Assembly (NCBI GenBank): GCA_937880585.1
Contig: CALFMR010000533.1
Coordinates: 1-8,831 of the forward strand
Length of the DNA: 8,831 nucleotides
Direction: 5' to 3'
Origin: an uncultured Acidobacteriota bacterium
GTDB taxonomy: Bacteria; Acidobacteriota; Vicinamibacteria; Vicinamibacterales; SCN-69-37
Shown piece after piece: positions 6,381-8,831 of the stretch (within the stretch, counting starts at the first letter, position 1; the number at the start of each line of letters is the position of its first letter). A program made the translations under genes and the position numbers. The notes beneath the pieces were generated by a model. The model saw only the letters and a list, made by a program, of their open reading frames with translations. It did no database searches and was not told where the DNA came from.

Positions 6381-8365
6381 GGCCGCACCTCCGTCACCTG
6401 CAGCGTCTGAGTGCGCGTGTCGTTCCAGCCGACTGACACGCGCGTGGCCGACGGGGCGGCCGCCCGTAGAAAGCGCGGATCCTGCCAGGCATTGGCCTGA
6501 TCGCCGTCAACCGCCACGACGTAGTACTCGCCCGCCGGCACACTGAGTTGATAGGTGCCACCGTTGGTCACCGCGGTCGCTTGAATGCGGCGCGGCTGAA
6601 AGCCGTAGTCCGTCCACTGCGCGGGCTCGGCGGGGAACGCGATGACCGCGGCGCCGTGCGGACGTGACGCGACGCCTGCGACGCTTCCGGTGATCTTCGC
6701 CGGCGACGCATCCGGATCGATCGTGATCACGACGCCGGTGATGTCCTGCCCTTCCGACGTATCGATCGGCGTGTAGGTGTAATCGTGACCGTTCCACGTG
6801 ATCGACGTCGCCGAGCCGGCGCCGAGCGTGCGGATGAGATAGCGGCCCCTCATGAGACCGTTGACGGCAAAGGTGAGCGTCGTGGGATCGGGCCGCTCGG
6901 TGTAGATGCCGAGCGAGGTCGATCCGTCGGCGGGCTCGACCATGATGAACGGCGGTGGCGCTTGCGGCGAACGTCCCTCCGCTGGTGCCTTCGACGCGTG
7001 AGAGGCCTCGACGATGACGCGCCCCGTCATCGACACCGCGCGCCGCATCGTGACGACGACGCCCGTCAGATCGGCACCGCCCACCTCGATCGGCTGCGAC
7101 GCCCACATTGTCGCGTCGCCGTCACCATTCGTGTACGCGTAGGACGTGCCTGGCGGCGCAGCCGCGATGACGCCACCTCCGCCGCCGCGCGGTACGAAAC
7201 CGGGCGTCGGCAGCGACGGCTCGTTGGAAAATCCTTGCGCGTTGTAGCGCAGCTCGGCGAACGATCGCCGCGCGTCGATCGTGTATCGGCCGGCCGGCAC
7301 ATCGAGGAACTCGAACGTGCCGTTCTTGTCCACGAGGGCCGTGGCCGCTTCGCTGCCGAGGCCGAGATCTTCGGCGCCGGGAGGAACGAGCCGCAGCAGC
7401 AAGCCCGCGATTGGCGATCCCGATCCGTCCACACGGCCTGAGATGCGCCACGTCGGCACGGGACGAAGCTGAAAGTCGATGCCGTCGCGTTCCTGGCTCG
7501 CCGCCAGATCGATCGGTGCCGCTTCGACCACGCCCGCGGCGTTCGGATAGAACACGATCGGATACGCCTGCGAGTGGCCGCCCGCGGGCGGCGGGACGGC
7601 GTAGTGGCCGACGACCAGCCGCGCCGTGCCGGCACCGACCGCCTGGTACTCGGGCGCGGGGGTGCCGCGACTCGCCATCGCTGGAAGCATGCCCGCCACG
7701 ACACTGGCCGGGGTGTCGGCAGGCACGGCGGTTTCGACCGACGGCACTTCTACGACGTAGCGGCCGGCCGAGAGCCCGGAAAGACGATACATCCCGCGGT
7801 CATCGGTCTTCGCCGAGGGTCCGACGGCCAAGTGCGGCGCGCCGGCCACGATCACCTGCGCGAGCGCGCGCACGTAGGCGCCGACGATGGGCTCGCCGCG
7901 TTCGTCGACGACCGTGCCGCCAATCGCGCCCGGCCGCACGAGCTCGATACGCAGATCCTGCAGCCACTGCCCATCGGCGAGCGTGATCGGCTGCGCCTTG
8001 CCGTTGCGCGAACCGTACACGCCATCGAAGTATCCGGGCTTGGTGGCGCGAAGGCCGATGTAGTCGTCGCCCGCGACGAGTTGACTGAAGATGAAGCGCC
8101 CTTTCGCGTCGGTGAGCTGCCGGACGACGCCGGTCGCGCGCCGCGACAGCACCACCACGGCGTCGGTCAGCGCCGCGCCCGTCGCGGCGTCAACAACCAC
8201 ACCGCTGATGACGCCCGTGCCCGAAGGCGCCTTCGATGAAGCGCCTGGCGGCGGCGCGAACGGCGGCGGAGGTCCCTGTCGCGCCGCACCGGGGGCCTGT
8301 GCCACCGCTGCGATGCACACCACGATGGCGACCGTGACGTGTCCGTACCGAAGCCGATGGGCCAT
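6377..8365 (-). CDS. Exported multi-domain carboxypeptidase-regulatory-like protein (first gene of pair)
   Basis: The protein has 662 residues with a signal peptide (about 1-28, core VTVAIVVCIAAVAQA) and then a proline-rich linker (QGPPPPFAPPPGA). Domain 1 (52-110, ISGVVVDAATGAALTDAVVVLSRR...TDAKGRFIFSQL) and domain 2 (148-208, IGGTVVDERGEPIVGAYVRALA...TDDRGMYRLSGLSAGRYVVEV) are canonical PF13620-like beta-sandwiches. Weaker ones follow at about 308-365, 445-515 and 557-620. It matches its downstream neighbour in order, spacing and C-terminal pattern (AGEYYVVAV...W.DP.FL here; PGGYYLAAL...DW.R.DLL there), so the pair arose by duplication. The single cysteine lies in the signal peptide but without a good lipobox, so a lipoprotein is unlikely. 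A clear AAGGAG (8373-8378) sits seven bases before the ATG. No enzyme domain or membrane anchor is visible. A role in surface binding or polysaccharide contact is inferred. Confidence 0.88.
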   Translation of the reverse strand: MAHRLRYGHVTVAIVVCIAAVAQAPGAARQGPPPPFAPPPGASSKAPSGTGVISGVVVDAATGAALTDAVVVLSRRATGVVRQLTDAKGRFIFSQLVAGDDYIGLRATKPGYFDGVYGSRNGKAQPITLADGQWLQDLRIELVRPGAIGGTVVDERGEPIVGAYVRALAQVIVAGAPHLAVGPSAKTDDRGMYRLSGLSAGRYVVEVPSVETAVPADTPASVVAGMLPAMASRGTPAPEYQAVGAGTARLVVGHYAVPPPAGGHSQAYPIVFYPNAAGVVEAAPIDLAASQERDGIDFQLRPVPTWRISGRVDGSGSPIAGLLLRLVPPGAEDLGLGSEAATALVDKNGTFEFLDVPAGRYTIDARRSFAELRYNAQGFSNEPSLPTPGFVPRGGGGGVIAAAPPGTSYAYTNGDGDATMWASQPIEVGGADLTGVVVTMRRAVSMTGRVIVEASHASKAPAEGRSPQAPPPFIMVEPADGSTSLGIYTERPDPTTLTFAVNGLMRGRYLIRTLGAGSATSITWNGHDYTYTPIDTSEGQDITGVVITIDPDASPAKITGSVAGVASRPHGAAVIAFPAEPAQWTDYGFQPRRIQATAVTNGGTYQLSVPAGEYYVVAVDGDQANAWQDPRFLRAAAPSATRVSVGWNDTRTQTLQVTEVRP
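6387..6392 (-). promoter_or_regulatory. Internal ribosome binding site for the second gene of the pair
   Basis: GGAGGT on the - strand lies inside the last codons of the first gene, six bases before the ATG at 6380. It supports the overlapping ATGA start and independent or coupled translation. Confidence 0.7.
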
Positions 8366-8385
8366 GGCGGCACTCCTTTTTTGAT

Positions 8386-8415
8386 TGTGGAGCCCTGGGC
8401 CTTCAGGCCCAGGGG
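8386..8415 (-). repeat. Hairpin dispersed repeat, copy 2
   Basis: CCCTGGGCC (8393-8401) and GGCCCAGGG (8406-8414) form a perfect nine-base stem with a four-base loop. The whole 30-bp element is the reverse complement of 4362-4390 with minor changes. Read on the - strand it would fall in the 5' untranslated region of the operon, 20 bp before the start codon and close to the Shine-Dalgarno sequence, so it could affect translation or mRNA stability. Confidence 0.75.
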
Positions 8416-8454
8416 ACAGGCGGTGTCAGCTCTTTTGCTTTCTGTCCCTTATCC

Positions 8455-8483
8455 CCTTCGCGATCGTCGCGTCTTCGCGTGAG
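8455..8483 (+). repeat. TTCGCG-type dispersed repeat, copy 2
   Basis: It matches 4398-4426 at 27 of 29 positions, in the same orientation. It lies upstream of the operon, while copy 1 lies downstream. Function unknown. Confidence 0.7.
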
Positions 8484-8504
8484 TCGCCTTCTAGCCGCAC
8501 TGAT

Positions 8505-8650
8505 GTCAACTTTTTTGCGGTGCGTTGGGGCTGCACGCCCAGCGCTACGGCGCTCGCCGCCCTCGCTACGCTCGCCAGTCATCTTTTTTGCAGTGCGTTG
8601 GGGCCCCACCCCCAACGCTACGGCGCTCGCCGCCCTCGCTGCGCTCGGGG
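8505..8650. repeat. Two tandem copies of a 73-bp hairpin repeat
   Basis: Copies at 8505-8577 and 8578-8650 agree at 63 of 73 positions by direct alignment. A partial third start (GTCATCTTTTA) follows at 8660. Each unit has a T-run, then an inverted repeat, then a CGGCGCTCGCCGCCCTCGCT block. In copy 2 the stem is GCGTTGGGG/CCCCAACGC (8595-8603 with 8610-8618). Copy 1 keeps the stem with a T-G pair replacing T-A, although the innermost pair is lost. This suggests a REP-like element with selected or inherited RNA or DNA structure. Confidence 0.75.
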
Positions 8651-8671
8651 GCTCGCGGTGTCATCTTTTAT

Positions 8672-8831
8672 TTAAAGTCCCTCCGGAAATACGTACGTCG
8701 GCGGCGTGACGAGCGGTGTGCCGACTTCGAGCGTGATCTGAGCATGCGCGCGGAGGACGATGTCGCGCGGGTTGCCGGTGTACGGCTTGCCGTCGACGTA
8801 GGCATGGACCGGCCCTTCGATGCCGGCGACG
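8672..8831 (-). CDS. C-terminal end of an unidentified protein, 5' end outside window
   Basis: The last 52 codons of a - strand gene are visible, ending in TAA. The translation includes GPVHAYVDGKPYTGNPRDIV and later QITLEVGTPLVTPP, ending in YVFPEGL. It reads as real coding sequence, with strong third-position G/C and a hydrophobic/polar beta pattern. The VDGKPYTGNPRDIVL...H...I.LEVG.P...PP.Y.FP.GL pattern reminds me of the C-termini of conserved secreted hypothetical proteins in soil bacteria, but I cannot name the family. It lies in the same orientation as the two-gene operon downstream, 306 bp away, so it is probably a separate unit. Confidence 0.7.
   Translation of the reverse strand, partial: VAGIEGPVHAYVDGKPYTGNPRDIVLRAHAQITLEVGTPLVTPPTYVFPEGL

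Larger units (their letters stand above)
8366..8671. other. Repeat-rich intergenic region upstream of the two-gene operon
   Basis: These 306 bp separate the partial gene at the right edge from the operon start, both on the - strand. They hold the operon's ribosome binding site, a hairpin repeat, a TTCGCG repeat and a 73-bp tandem repeat. A short motif like GTCA-N-CTTTTTTGC recurs about four times (near 8425, 8505, 8578 and 8660). No convincing -35/-10 pair, transposase remnant or longer ORF was found; the short ORFs here simply read the repeats. Confidence 0.6.

Noticed and set aside
8505..8650. CRISPR array
   Set aside because: There are only two adjacent 73-bp copies with no unique spacers, and the units themselves diverge. 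This is a tandem hairpin repeat.
8385..8709. Short + strand ORFs across the intergenic repeats
   Set aside because: They read through the tandem repeats, lack ribosome binding sites, and in part lie opposite the partial - strand gene at the right edge.

Overview
The window is high-GC bacterial DNA with dense coding on both strands. Three things suggest an Acidobacteriota-like bacterium, perhaps of the Vicinamibacteria type: two adjacent secreted proteins built from carboxypeptidase-regulatory-like beta-sandwich domains, a PEP-CTERM surface protein, and short hairpin and TTCGCG-type dispersed repeats between genes. This placement is inferred from style and was not tested by any search.

Layout. 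A DUF2264-family protein on the + strand is open at the left edge and ends at 1027. It converges on a - strand pair: an APC-type amino acid permease (start 3061) followed 37 bp later by a small class I SAM-dependent methyltransferase (end 1084). Bases 3062-3360 are a divergent intergenic region. On the - strand it holds an 11-codon ORF with a near-perfect Shine-Dalgarno sequence, ahead of a permease start that has none. On the + strand it holds a good sigma-54 (RpoN) -24/-12 candidate and a chain of overlapping hairpins ending in a T-run, leading into the PEP-CTERM gene (3361-4287). Sigma-54 control of PEP-CTERM genes through PrsK/PrsR is known in exopolysaccharide and floc-forming bacteria, so promoter and gene support each other.

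The second half (4437-8365, - strand) is a two-gene operon with a 4-bp ATGA overlap. It encodes two related exported proteins of 662 and 647 residues, each a string of PF13620-like domains with no TonB barrel and no visible anchor. The operon is bracketed by two short repeat families: a 29-30 bp hairpin in opposite orientations and a 29 bp TTCGCG repeat. Each occurs once downstream (4362-4426) and once upstream (8386-8483). A further 73-bp tandem hairpin repeat lies at 8505-8650. The last 160 bp are the C-terminal 52 codons of another - strand gene.

No rRNA, tRNA, CRISPR array, transposase or phage gene is visible. The best candidates for something undescribed are the regulated leader of the PEP-CTERM gene and the repeat-bracketed two-gene module. 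Neither can be called a new system from sequence alone.
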